The notes under the pieces: generated by a model
What the model saw: the letters and a program-made list of their open reading frames with translations, nothing else
What the model was told of the DNA's origin: nothing
Database searches by the model: none
Translations under genes and position numbers: made by a program
Assembly: GCA_039090855.1 (NCBI GenBank)
Contig: CM077013.1
Span: 143,179,240-143,243,239, forward strand
Direction of reading: 5' to 3'
From: Macrothele yani
Lineage: Eukaryota; Arthropoda; Arachnida; Araneae; Macrothelidae
DNA: 64,000 bases
In this document: positions 10,919 through 20,784 of the stretch, in pieces
Layout: each line of letters begins with the position of its first letter
How positions within the stretch are numbered: position 1 is the stretch's first letter

Positions 10919-10992
10919 TATCAGGACATACTCAGCAGCCACCTTCTACCGTTTGCCGAAACTCTAGCAGGTGTTGATTATCTGTTCGTGCT
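10919..10992 (+). repeat. Tc1/Tc3-like coding patch inside the mariner 5' region
   Basis: About 73 bases, including CAGCAGCCACCTTCTACCGT, match 13522-13594 of the Tc3-like element with only two mismatches that I can see. In that element the stretch encodes YQDILSSHLLPFAETLAGVD and ends just before the second catalytic Asp. Here it lies just upstream of the mariner start codon, on the opposite strand to the mariner gene. Confidence 0.85.
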
Positions 10993-11117
10993 AGCTATTT
11001 ATAGTAACTCTGTGACGTCATACCCGCAACATTTGTCGGTGGTTCCATTCCGCTGTGGTGGGGGCCTGTGTACACTGCTCGTTCGCGCCGCGACATTTCA
11101 TTCGGACCAACCCAATA

Positions 11118-11413
11118 GTATTACATGTATATGACACCAGCTGATTAGAATGAAACGGTTGCGCATGTGCAGAAACTTAGGTACATATTCTTGAAATCGT
11201 ATGCCACGGGAGAACACATAGGAGTTCAACAGCAGCGACAAAAACAGCTTAGTGTTAAACAAAATGTAGGTTAGTGATTCGAGTTCAAGTAAAATTATGC
11301 CATTGAGAAATTTAGCGCTCATTCTTCTTTTAACGTGGTTTTTTATTCCACATCAGAATCCAGATACTTTTATTGCATAAAGTACAAAATTTAATACTAT
11401 CTTCCCACACAGA
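11118..11413. other. No recognisable gene
   Basis: Unassigned spacer between the mariner element and the nested Tc1 element. Confidence 0.5.
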
Positions 11414-11462
11414 TACAGAAGTTGGACAAAATCACGTGAACACCTGTGGTAAATAGGCGATA

Positions 11463-12600
11463 TATCTTTATTAAGTGTTGGACCACAATTTTTCTTTAAT
11501 ACAGCTTCCAACTTTCTTGGAATATGTTCATACAGCTTTTCAATAGTAACTAGTTGAATGTTTTACCATTCGTCAAGTAGATTCAGAGATAATGGAGGAG
11601 GGAATCTGCTTTTCACTCTGCTCTCCAAATCTTCTCACAGTGTATCAATGATACACAAATCAGGTGATTGAGCTGGCAAGGGAGATGTTGAAGTTCATCT
11701 GGGTGCTCCTCAAACCATGACCGAAATGTTCTGGCTGTGTGAGTGGGCGCATTACAGTAGAATATTGAAAATCGGCATCATTGTTGCGAAACAGCATTTG
11801 GACCATAGGGTGCACCAGATCATCTAGAATGTGCAAGTACTTACTGGCAATAAATCGCCCATGTAGGTTAATGATGGCGCCATCCGAATACCAAGATATG
11901 CCTCCCGAATTATCACAAATGCGCCCTTCTATGTTCGACAGTTGGAACCAGACATTCCAAATTGTACGCTTTCTTGGGGGTTCTTCATACGTAAACCCGA
12001 CCTACTGTTAGGAATAACGTAAATGAAGAATCATCGAACCATATAACATGTTTCCAGTTATCAGCTGTCCAAATTATATGCTCACGACACCATCTGTATT
12101 GTATTGTAGCGATGGTTTCTGTGATTATAGGTTCAGCAATTGCAGCTCTTCCATGTATTTAATATGTTGGAACTGTACACCAATTATACTCAAAATAGTA
12201 TAAATATACTAATGATCCGGATTTCTGCTAAATACAATATTTCTATTCTACGCCAAGAAATTCGGATCATTCGTATTGCATTTATGAATTTCTCTACTGT
12301 TTTCGTGGAAATAAGGTCTTCCAGGTGAACATTGAGTTCTGCTGTCACTTTTGCTTCAGTGTTCTTCGAACACAAACCTTGTTAGTGTTCGACAGTCTGT
12401 CTAATTCAATCTCGATTTCGTCCACTATTTTTCTCCGCAGTCTTTCCATGCTTTGTGTAAGCCGTCATAACTGTGGAAACTGTTGCTTTCCAACACCAAA
12501 TAATTTGGCTGTTATATTTAGAGACGCACCTGCTAAACAGGGTTCCGCGATTTGTCCTGTTTGGAATTCTGAAAGGCCACCTACTTCAACGACAGCTCTT
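11463..12600 (-). pseudogene. Tc1-like transposase pseudogene (host of nested insertion)
   Basis: The minus-strand order of recognisable pieces is LSEFQTGQIAEPCLAGAS (helix-turn-helix), then AKVTAELNVHLEDLISTKTV, IHGRAAIAEPIITET and DNWKHVIWFDDSSFTLF (first catalytic region). Next come RVYV, RTPKKAYNLECLVPTVEHRR, AVSQQ with the second catalytic region degraded, APTHTARTFRSWFEEHPDEL, LPAQSPDL, and a C-terminus with LEAVLKKNCGPT. Multiple stops and shifts occur. The N-terminus is cut off at 12600 by the nested Tc3-like element, and a short MITE interrupts the gene near 12180-12290. Confidence 0.8.
12178..12292. mobile_element. Short palindromic MITE inside the Tc1 pseudogene
   Basis: An insertion separates the coding pieces for STKTV and IHGRAAIA. 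Its ends read ATACTAATGATCCGGATTTC and, in reverse complement, ATACGAATGATCCGAATTTC. The inner text TTCTATTCTACGCCAAGAAA also occurs, slightly changed, in the palindrome at 17850-18115, so both belong to one family. Confidence 0.6.
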
Positions 12601-12601
12601 A

Positions 12602-14096
12602 AGCTGCGTCGCATAAATATAGAGACAGTCGACTTTGCGCCGTGAACGCAATGTGAATATAGGTAGGAAGCTGAAGTGGTACCTAATTAGACATAACCCT
12701 ACAACAAACGTTTTGATCAGTCGAGATGACCGGATTGTGTGAAAACACCACCACAAAGTGAAATAGTGTAATTTTATGTATCTCATAAATATAGAGAACT
12801 ATGAAGTAGCCACATGCAAATGAGATGTACAAATTAGCCTGTTGTACGCACGCATGTGCCGTGATTCGGTCCAGCCTACAAAAGACAGCGGACCTGCCGT
12901 CAGACATTCATTTGCCGAAATACCACTCCACAGTCAACTTTCTGGTGAGGAGGTGCAGAAGATTTGGAGACTGAGAGCAAATGGATTGCCTGTAGCGAAA
13001 ATTTGTAAAGCCATGGGGAGGAGTAGGGCAGTCATGTATAAGACTTTACGAAACGCAGTGCGTTAACTGCCAGAAAACGGACTGGAAGGCCTCGAATAAC
13101 AACCAAACGAGATGATCGTGCCATCATGCGTTTAGGTTCGTCACGTTTCTCGAACTGTTGGTGTCACCGTCTCAAAGGACACACTTCATCCACGAATCAA
13201 GGAAAGTCGCAGCATTCTGCTCCGTAAAACGCGCCGTCTGACACACTTCACGCGACACCACAAGGTAGCTAGATTGTTATGGGTAAGCAGCCACATGCAC
13301 TGGACGGACGAGTGGATCACAACTGTTTTCTCCGATGAGAAAAAGTTCAACCTGAACGGCCCTGACGGTTGGAACTGCTATTGGCATGATTTACCACGTG
13401 AGCCTCGCACCTTCTTCAGCAGGCAGAAAGGAGGGGGATCTGTGATGGTCTGGGGAGCTTTTTGCGTTCAATGGGAAAACGCATGTCGCTTTCGTGCAAG
13501 GCAGGCAAAACTCCGAAACATATCAGGACATACTCAGCAGCCACCTTCTACCGTTTGCCGAAACTCTAGCGGGTGTTGATTATCTGTTCGAGCAAGACAA
13601 TGCCTCTATCCATCGGTCTGCATCAACGAAAAGCTGGGTTAACACTCATCATGTGAGCGTAATGAATTGGCCAGATCTGCACCCTATCTAGAAACTCTGG
13701 GGTATCCTAGCTCGTGATGTGTATGCGAATGGACGGCAGTTCTCAATTGTGGTGGCATTGAAAGAGTAGATTGAACGAAGCTTTTACGCACTCCATCCAG
13801 AACACTTACATCACTTGTGGACAGCATGTCCGATCGGGTTTTCAGTGTTATTCGGAACAACGGCTCCACTGTTCGTACCGGAGGCGCTCATAACTAGTAA
13901 GTCTTTATATATTTGAGACAGCGTATTTCTGTTTTTTTCTTGTACTTGGCGTTGGAATTGTTATGTTTCCGTCAAACTATTGTGCAGCTGCGTGCCCTAT
14001 GCTATTTTTGCTATAAATATGATGTGTGTATTTCAGCTCGTTGTTGTTTCTTTTTAATTCGAGAATTTGTTCTGTCTCTATATTTATGCGACGCAC
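12602..14096 (+). mobile_element. Tc3-like element, nested
   Basis: About 1495 bp inserted in the Tc1 element. The left end contains TGCGTCGCATAAATATAGAG at 12605, and the reverse complement of the right end carries the same string (14077-14096). TA flanks are plausible at 12600-12601 and 14097-14098, with two extra bases at the left end. Its transposase gene is on the plus strand, opposite to the host element. Confidence 0.85.
12842..13897 (+). pseudogene. Tc3-like transposase pseudogene
   Basis: The plus-strand reading includes LSGEEVQKIWRLRANGLPVA with KICKAMGRSRAVMYKTL, a Tc3-type helix-turn-helix. Further on come TTVFSDEKKFNLNGPDGWNC (first Asp) and GGGSVMVWGAFCVQWE. After a frameshift, YQDILSSHLLPFAETLAGVD and LFEQDNASIHRS follow (second Asp). 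The Glu motif reads WPDLHPI-stop-KLWGIL: the catalytic Glu codon is TAG, and about four residues are missing before it compared with the usual WP..SPDLNP. The frame ends GGAHN at 13897. It is inactive. Confidence 0.88.
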
Positions 14097-14365
14097 TATA
14101 CGAACTCTGCTGAACACAACTTGTACTACGCTGTCATACAACCTAGAGAATAGGTATATACAGTACAAAGGAAAGACACACGAAAGATAATCACAACGGT
14201 GTTTTTTCAGTGTAACATACACGAATAGCATTAACCCCTATAATCATGGAGTTAACATTATTTTGTCCTACCCCTGTACATGTACATTAAGTTTTCACAG
14301 AAGTACGACCACCTCTAGGCAAATTGAGGTACACCCGATACTGCTGTAACGAGAAGGATGGGCAG

Positions 14366-14994
14366 CAGGGCCTGATTAAGGTGGGGTCTGTAGGGATTAT
14401 AGCCTTGGGGCCAGCCATGTCCAAGTGCCCAAGGGATATGCCTGGGCACTTAATATAGAGAGAGAGTGAGTGGTTTATGAAAAGGTTTTGATTTTGTTTC
14501 GAATGATTTCCACTTCGCCAGAAACAGAGGCTGGAAGACAAACAGATTTCAAGGCAGTAACTCACCAAGGGTAAAGATTTCATGTCGCTGTGTACAGCGG
14601 GGTCGACGAGACAGTTTCAGCTTTTTCACTGCCATCACCCACACCTCCCAATTTGCACTTTGAACCGTTAATGGTGGAAGTGTCCTATGGTTTCACATTG
14701 CGTAACACAAAAGATGCACTAAAAAAGGTATACAATGCTAAATAATTAGAAAATCCAAGACGAAATCTAGAAATCTTAAAATTTTAACTCATGTTCTTAT
14801 GAGAGTAATGAAAAACACAGTGACTTATTATGAAAACTCTGCACATAATTTAGTAGTTACAGTTTCGTGTTTTAACAAATTTCTATAATTATTCTTAGTC
14901 ATAAGTTCTGTGGGGCCCAACTCAGATGTCTTAGCCTAGGGGCCCAAACAAGTGTCTTAGCCTAGGGGCCAACTAAGGTTTTAATCCGGCCCTG
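14366..14994. mobile_element. hAT-type non-autonomous element with perfect 8-bp TSD
   Basis: The ends read CAGGGCCTGATTAAGG and, in reverse complement from 14994, CAGGGCCGGATTAAAA. The octamer ATGGGCAG flanks both sides (14358-14365 and 14995-15002) without mismatch, the length typical of hAT transposition. The 629-bp interior has no transposase. A short repeat with CCTAGGGGCCCAA or CCTAGGGGCCAAC lies near the right end. Confidence 0.93.
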
Positions 14995-15059
14995 ATGGGC
15001 AGGGCTAAAGGGGTGTATAGAAGAGGGTGGTGGTTTAGTTGGGAGCGAAGTCACGGACG

Positions 15060-15605
15060 TAATAAATAAAACCAAGGATTTATTGGAGTTTACGAAAGGT
15101 CAAATTGTGTATGCACGAAGGTTTGGTGTGTCCTTTTCGGAAACGACGACACTTATGGTGTATTCGAGAGAACCCGTGGTTAATGTGGACCAGAATGGGC
15201 GTCAAAATGGCGAAACAACTAACCAGCGAAAAGTGGATTCCAGTTGTGAATGACGGGCGTTGCCTTGTACATGGCAAATCGCAGCACACAATTTCACAGT
15301 TGACGGCCTCATACAATACGGGGCAACCAAAAACAATATCCCGCACGCTGGAGGAGCAGAAGCCCTATACTTCTGTCTTAACAACAGTCCATTAAAGTAA
15401 ACAACTCTCTTGGTGCTAACAGAATACGGATTGAACGATAGCAGATTGGAAGCAGGTGTGATGATTTGATAAATCACAATATGTACTCCACTCTGCCGAT
15501 GATCGAATACGTATTTGGCGTAAGCAGCATGAAGCTATGGATCTCTGATGCACGCTATAGACTATCCACATCGATGGGGAAGTTGAATGATGCGGTTAAG
15601 GTGAC
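15060..15605 (+). pseudogene. Tc1-like transposase, N-terminal half
   Basis: Pieces in plus-strand order: EFTKGQIVYARRFGVSFSET (helix-turn-helix), then GKSQHTISQLTASYNTGQPK with TISRT (second DNA-binding domain), and further on ADDRIRIWRKQHEAMD, which sits after the first catalytic Asp in relatives. Stops and shifts break the frame. The piece ends shortly before a SINE-A. Later parts of the same gene appear to continue at 17283 and 18222. Confidence 0.7.
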
Positions 15606-15706
15606 CAGAAATTGGAACACTGATTGGAGGTCAAAACTGCGTAGTGTTGACCTGAAAAAAATTTTTTTTTCCACTAAGTGTGGTGTTGCATCTGCAAAAT
15701 TTTAAA

Positions 15707-15958
15707 CCGCCCTAGTGGCACATTGGTCTAAGCGTTAGCTTCCGACCATTAAACCATGTTGGGTCCGGGTTCGAATCCAGAGAGGCATGGATACTGTGTT
15801 TGTTTTGATTTTGTTTCGTATGATTTTGTTTACTTACTTCTGATTTTGTTTCGTATCTCTCGCTCTTCCCTGGAGCCAGTGGACCTGAATGAGGGATGGG
15901 GAACTGCTTATAGCCCACTGAGTTGCTCACGATGGTCGTTAATCTCCTCCCCCACAAA
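15707..15958 (+). mobile_element. SINE-A, diverged copy
   Basis: The head (GTGGCACATTGGTCTAAGCG and GGGTTCGAATCCAGAGAGGC) and body (CTCTTCCCTGGAGCCAGTGG, ACTGAGTTGCTCACGATGG) match the SINE-A layout with many substitutions. An extra TTTTGATTTTGTTTCGTAT-type duplication enlarges it. Confidence 0.8.
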
Positions 15959-16269
15959 AAGTTATTTTAAAGAGGCATATCTTGCAGAATGTTGGGAATT
16001 TGTACGGATAAAGCAGAGCTGTGACGGAGAGAACATACTGAGCAAAAATGAAATATATTACCTTACATACACGTGCTGAAATAAGAGCAAGCTGCGTAAT
16101 CCTCTATTTCTCTCAAGAATGAGCTGCACGGAGAACTTTCTCATTCTGTAAAAGTTTCTGGTGGAACTCCGAACAAGTACAGTTAAATGTGTTTTTATAA
16201 TTGCGGGTGGTTGCAATGAAAACTATTTTTAAGCGAAATTTCCATTAGAAACGTAACATACTTTTGATA
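15959..16269. other. No recognisable gene
   Basis: Unassigned sequence between the SINE-A and the 108-bp array. Confidence 0.4.
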
Positions 16270-17275
16270 AAGTCTAACTTTTGAGAACATTTGTGGCAAA
16301 AAAAGTCCAAATTAGAAGGACTCTTTGTGTCCCCAAACACATCAGATGTTTTCCGGGACAGTACACTAAATTTGAAGAAAGTCCTCAAGAATTCCAGACC
16401 TCTGGCCAGAAAAATCCAAATTCGAGAACCATTTGCGTCCCCAAAGACGTCAGATGCTTTCTGGGACAGTAGATTAAATTCGAGGAATGTCCTCAAGAAT
16501 TCGGGACCTCTGGCCAGAAAAATCCAAATTCAAGGACCATTTGCGTCCCCAAAGACATCAAATTTTTTCCTGGACAGTAGATTAAAGTCGAGAAAAGTGC
16601 TCAAGAATTCAGGACCTCTGGTCAGAAAAATCCAAATTCGAGAACTATTTGCGTCCCTAAAGACATCAGGTGTTTTCCGGGAGAGTACACTGAATTCGAG
16701 GAAAGTCCTCAAGAATTCGGGACCTCTGGTCAGAAAAATCCAAATTCGAGGACCATTTGCGTCCTCAAAAACGTCAGATGTTTTCCGGGACAGTAGATTA
16801 AATTCGAGGAAAGTCTTCAAGAATTCGGGACCTCAAGTCAGAAAAATCCAAATTCGAGAACTATTTGCGTCCCAAAAGACATCAGGTGTTTTCCGGGACA
16901 GTACACTGAATTCGAGGAAAGTCCTCAAGAATTCGGGACCTCTGGTCAGAAAAATCCAAATTCGAGGACTATTTGCGTCCCTAAAGACATCAGATGTTTT
17001 TCGGGACAGTACACTAAATCCGAGGAAAGTCCTCAAGAGTTCGGGACTTCTGGTCAGAAAAATCCAAATTCGATGAAAAGGTGTATCCCCAAAGACATCA
17101 GATGTTTTCCGGGACAGCACATTAAATTCGAGGAAAGCCCTTAAGAATTCGAGACCTCTGGTCAGAAAAATCCAAATTCGAGGACCATTTGCGTCCCTAA
17201 AGACATCAGATGTTTTTCAGGACAGTACACTAAATTCGAGGTCTGTCCTCAAGAATTCAGGACCTCCGGTCAGCA
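16270..17275. repeat. Tandem array, exact 108-bp unit, about nine copies
   Basis: The string CAGAAAAATCCAAATTC recurs every 108 bases: the triplet before it starts at 16405, 16513, 16621, 16729, 16837, 16945, 17053 and 17161. Because 108 is divisible by three, the array stays open for 261 codons on the plus strand (36-residue periods such as LKNSGPLVRKIQIR) and about 95 codons twice on the minus strand. I regard these frames as by-products, not genes. Confidence 0.93.
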
Positions 17276-17434
17276 TAGATACGGTGCATGTTTAGCGGGC
17301 ATAAACTAGGTTCACTGGTGCGTGTGGACCAACGTATGGATGCTGAATACTTTGAGGGACTGTTTGTGGACCATGCACACCCACAATGTTTTACATTCAT
17401 CCAAAGTGTTCCTCCAAGAAGGTAATAATTGTTT

Positions 17435-18221
17435 CACTGGGTCTAAATTACTTTTCACAAGGGGCCATATTTTTTTGCATATAACCGGCCAGAGGGTGTG
17501 AACACTTAATTTGGTAAAGGTAAGTTAAATATCATACTGATTCTTATATAAACATTTTTATTTCAGTATTTATTAAAGGTACTGTGAAAATTGTAAAGTG
17601 AACGTTACATAGCGGGCAAATGAAAAAAATAAAACAAATTTTAGAAATTAGTTACTTGAATTAACGTAAAATTACAAATACAATAATTTAAATTTAGTCA
17701 CCAAGAAATTAATGAGAATAATGGGGGTGATGTCCTTCTGCAATAAGCTTTAAATTTGGAGTATAGGTTGTAATCAACAAAAATAATCAAACAAAATGTT
17801 TTATCTTATAAATATTGATACTCTCAATGAGTAGCAACTGTACATCAATTATACTCAGAACAGTATAACTATATTAATAATCCGAAATTTCTTGGTGTAG
17901 AATCGAAATAAAACTTTCCAAGCTTTCGCACATCAACCAGATGCCTTTTTCAATGGAGGTTTTCTGTCTACCTTCAGTATCTAGTTTCGATTATCCAGTT
18001 TTCAGTTAGCTGTCTACCTCCCTTGAAAAAGCCATCTGGTTGATGAGCGAAAGTTTTATTTCTATTCTACACCAAGAAATTTCGAATTATTAGTGTAGTT
18101 ATACTATTATTGATACTATCTTTTTTATTTCGCCAGTGCATTTTATACTTTTGTTTTCGGTTTAATTTTTTACCGTGGGCCAGACTGGCACCCTTCACGG
18201 GCCACCTATTGGGAACCAGTG
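17435..18221. mobile_element. hAT-like insertion, degraded
   Basis: The right end, in reverse complement, reads CACTGGTTCCCAATAGGTGG, a typical hAT terminus. The left end reads CACTGGGTCTAAATTACTTT. Both lead into GGCC-rich text within 40 bases. The insertion separates two in-order pieces of a Tc1 transposase. The flanking octamers AATTGTTT and TTCTATGT do not match convincingly, so the boundaries are approximate. No transposase is visible. Confidence 0.55.
17850..18115. repeat. Palindromic MITE, about 100-base arms
   Basis: Left arm text CGAAATTTCTTGGTGTAGAA and CATCAACCAGATGCCTTTTT is mirrored by the right arm (AAAAAGCCATCTGGTTGATG and TTCTACACCAAGAAATTTCG). It belongs to the same family as the short MITE at 12178-12292. 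It lies within the hAT-like insertion. Confidence 0.75.
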
Positions 18222-18509
18222 TTCTATGTCATCGGGCCCGCCACGCGCAGGAATAGTTTGACCAACACAGTGCTGTCGTGAGACATCTCGAAAAATTCCC
18301 AAACTCGCCTGATATCAATCCAATTGAAGATTTGTTAAAAGTTATGGAAGGCCAGATGACGCTTTTGGACACACAATGCTGCACCACACCGAAACTGTGG
18401 ACACCAACATAAACAACTGGGTTCCAGAACTTCATACAACTCTACAGACCTAGGTAGAGTGGATTCTAAACCGGATGTCTGCCGTTCTCCGGGATAAGAA
18501 AAGGCATAA

Positions 18510-18640
18510 TGGATTGGGTTTGTCTTACGGCACTGGCTCTCTCCTTTTCCTGGATCTAGTGGCCCTACATTAGGGACGAGCGACTGCTTATTGCTCATCA
18601 AGTTGCTCACGGTGGTCGTTAAACCCCAAAGCAACGACAA
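18510..18640 (+). mobile_element. SINE-A, 5'-truncated copy
   Basis: The body only: TTGTCTTACGGCACTGGCTC, then a diverged GACGAGCGACTGCTTATTGC and GTTGCTCACGGTGGTCGTTA, followed by an AAC-rich tail. The tRNA-like head is not recognisable. Confidence 0.75.
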
Positions 18641-18799
18641 CAACAACAGCACCTATGAAAGTTGGTGCAAAGATCATTTGGCATGCGATGACACTATTGG
18701 GCTGTGACAACCCATGCCCGCGTATATAGAGTACTGTAGTTAACACCGCGCCACAGGGATATGATGCTGCAGTTGGCCAACGAACATCTCTACTGTACC

Positions 18800-19310
18800 A
18801 TGGATGACTGGAACGGGTAACGTTGTCCGACTAATCCAGATTCCAGTTAGAAGCACGTCGACGTGGGTGGGGAGATGGAGGATGCGTGATTGGCGCAGTT
18901 CACTCAAGGCCGTGTGTTCCATCTGTCGGGTAGTTGTGCTATATGACGGTGGAGGCGAGGTAATAATATGGGGTGTGCTTACCTGGCCCATCTTCAGGTC
19001 TCTTGTATCTACTGAACCAGGATCACCGCTACACCCGTTTTTTCCTATACACTCCAATGGCCTTACGAAAGTGGATATCCTTTTTCTCAACAAGAGAAAT
19101 CCCTGTCTCATTTCTCTCGCGTGGCAAAGGCCTAGTTGGAGAAGCATTCCCGGAGTTCGCTACTCTCGAGTGGCCCTCTCACTACCAGCATTTGAATCCG
19201 ATTGAGCATCTGAAGGACGAAGCGGTGTTTTCGAGCCAGAAACCAACCACCGGTAGGGACAAAACTCCGGGAACCGCACGTTATGACAATCTCAACAGAT
19301 TGTAATAAGG
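18800..19310 (+). pseudogene. Tc1-like transposase fragment
   Basis: Translation gives GGGEVIIWGVLTWP (relatives GGGSVMVWGV), then LLYLLNQDHRYTRFF, and FATLEWPSHYQHLNPIEHLK with DEAVF, the Glu region. The QQDN motif between them is destroyed and several shifts are needed. No inverted repeats found. Confidence 0.6.
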
Positions 19311-19633
19311 TGAAACTGGGGCTAGACTATGTCACATGTGATAAACAGAAAGTAGAAATAGTAGCAAAACCAGAAAGGTCAGATCAGATCATGGTGGCGC
19401 TAATCCTAGGATGAACAGCTGTGTCCGTGGTGTGGAGATGCAAAAACGCTTTGTGCATAAACAGTCTCTCTTTCAAAAAGCCAATTCGCGCCTCAATGGG
19501 AGCTACTCTCCAAATAAATGGAGATCCGGTATTCCCAGTACGTGCAGGAGTGTTAAAGTACATTACTGTTTATTGAATCTAAACTTCATGTGGTCGATAA
19601 GTTCTGATACAGACAGTAAATTATTAAATATTA
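19311..19633. other. No recognisable gene
   Basis: Unassigned spacer. A 79-codon open frame has no supporting feature. Confidence 0.45.
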
Positions 19634-19635
19634 TA

Positions 19636-20219
19636 CAGGGTGATTCATAAAGAAGTATACAGTTTCCAGATGTTGTAAAACAGTAACAGTTGAAGACACG
19701 GACCACAAATGCGAACCGTTAGGTAGATGTACTCATACAGTTTGTGTCCGTCTACTGAGGAAAGTGACGCAGAGGATAGCGCGCGGGTCACGTGCCTAGT
19801 CAGTCGATGAACATCTTCCTCACCGATGGATTGGATGAGCCGTGGACTACAACATGTCACTGACCCAATGACCACCCAGAAGTCCTGACTTAACACTTTG
19901 TTACTTTTTCCTGTTGGGGTACGTAAAGGACAAGGTATTCACCCCTCCCCTTCCTGTTGATCTAGTGGAGCTGAAACAGCGTATCACAGCCACTATCACT
20001 GCACTTGATTCAGATATCTTACCTCGCGTTTGGGTGGAAACGTATTACCTGCTCGATGTGTGTCGTTTGACTAAGGGGGGCACACATAGAACATCTGTGA
20101 CTGTCTCTAAAAAACTTGAAACATTCCCCGACAATTCTGTTACAAGTAACATAAAATATCTTACATTGTTTTTGTTTTATAGTGCTTTGAAACTGTATAC
20201 TTCTTTATGAATCACCCTG
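19636..20219 (+). mobile_element. mariner-type deletion derivative, copy 1
   Basis: A 584-bp element. Both ends, read inward, start CAGGGTGATTCATAAAGAAG, and the match runs on through TATACAGTTTC. TA flanks both ends (19634-19635 and 20220-20221). Most of the transposase gene is gone; the remaining C-terminal part is described separately. A second copy with the same layout lies inverted at 43136-43952. Confidence 0.9.
19820..20100 (+). pseudogene. mariner-type transposase, C-terminal remnant
   Basis: Translation gives RSPDLTLCYFFLLGYVKDKV then FTPPLPVDLVELKQRITATI and TALDSDILPRVWVETYYLLD, with stops and shifts just upstream (RWIG, stop, AVDYNMSLTQ, stop, PPRSPDL). This is the third catalytic Asp region and C-terminus. 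The DNA-binding and first two catalytic motifs are deleted, so it can only be moved in trans. Confidence 0.8.
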
Positions 20220-20602
20220 TATATTACAGTGAAGTTGCTGAAGAGGCACACTAAACTGTCAGTAGGCAGTGTAATGACCGCCTGTACGTGGCTTGCCATC
20301 AAATGAAATAGCTCCTGGGTGGTCATCTGAGAAATGCCACCCATTACTTCGTCTACCTGAGCCCAGAGGTAATCTTATGTTGCATGTGGCATGGCCTGAT
20401 GGGTCAGTCATTCGAGCTATCATGTTATATACATGCTCAATCGGCGAAAGATCTGGCGAGCGTACAGGCCCTGATGGTAGGGAAACTCCACAAGCACTAA
20501 GTTACTGTCGCACAAAGCCACAGTAACAAGACGGACCACATGGATTTTTTCCATTGTCCTGTTGAAAGAGGCCGACGGGAACCGTCAGCAGGAATCAGAG
20601 CT

Positions 20603-20783
20603 TGTAACGTACCAGGAGATGTGACGTACCTGCCAGAAGAACGCACACGACATAAAGGCAGATAGGAATCAGAATAAAACGTCCGCGTAGCTCAACTGGT
20701 AGAGTGACTTATTCCGGAATGAGGGGATCCGGGTTCGAATCCCGACGTAGACCAAAAATGACGGAAAAATTTACTTCGTTATA
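20603..20783 (+). repeat. 5' LTR of mini-LTR element, copy 1
   Basis: Begins TGTAACGTACCAGG and ends TACTTCGTTATA; the termini form a short imperfect inverted repeat (TGTAACG and CGTTATA). It differs from the 3' LTR at roughly eight positions. It carries the tRNA-like segment 20681-20753. Confidence 0.88.
20681..20753 (+). promoter_or_regulatory. tRNA-like sequence with pol III A and B boxes inside the LTR
   Basis: 73 bases from GTCCGCGTAGCTCAACTGG to CGTAGACC. The A-box region is TAGCTCAACTGG and the B box is GGTTCGAATCC, a perfect consensus. The ends can pair as an acceptor stem with mismatches, and CTTAT/ATGAG can form an anticodon-like stem with a short loop. It is likely an internal pol III promoter rather than a functional tRNA. 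Confidence 0.8.
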
Positions 20784-20784
20784 A

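Larger units (their letters stand above)
9802..11115 (-). mobile_element. mariner element, full length, decayed
   Basis: A 1314-bp element. The left end starts TTGGGTTGGTGCGAATGAAA and the reverse complement of the right end starts TTGGGTTGGTCCGAATGAAA, matching the classical mariner inverted repeat. TA flanks both ends (9800-9801 and 11116-11117). The transposase gene lies on the minus strand. The segment upstream of its start codon holds a foreign Tc1 patch (10919-10992). Confidence 0.92.
11416..14276 (-). mobile_element. Tc1-like element split by a nested Tc3-like insertion
   Basis: The left end begins CAGAAGTTGGACAAAATCAC. The matching right end lies beyond the nested element: the reverse complement of its end at 14276 begins CAGGGGTAGGACAAAATAAT. 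TA lies outside both (11414-11415 and 14277-14278). Removing the 12602-14096 insertion leaves about 1366 bp, a normal Tc1 length. The transposase fragment is on the minus strand. Confidence 0.8.
17283..18450 (+). pseudogene. Tc1-like transposase, middle and C-terminal parts, split
   Basis: 17283-17432 reads MFSGHKLGSLVRVDQRMDAE then YFEGLFVDHAHPQCF, the stretch between the first and second catalytic Asp. A hAT-like insertion follows. From about 18228 the gene resumes with HRARHAQE, stop, FDQHSAVVRHLEK, then PNSPDINPIEDLLKVMEGQM, the Glu region. It probably belongs with the N-terminal half at 15060. If so, a SINE, a 108-bp array and a hAT-like element all lie inside one dead copy. Confidence 0.65.

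Noticed and set aside
10503..10967. 154-codon plus-strand open frame
   Set aside because: It is antisense to the mariner transposase; the minus strand reads a known family.
16291..17076. 261-codon open frame
   Set aside because: It is the 108-bp tandem array read in phase; minus-strand frames are open too, and there is no start context, domain or non-repetitive part.
20681..20753. Functional tRNA gene
   Set aside because: It is embedded in a repeated LTR, occurs four times with mismatches in the acceptor stem, and the anticodon-like loop is one base short as I fold it.
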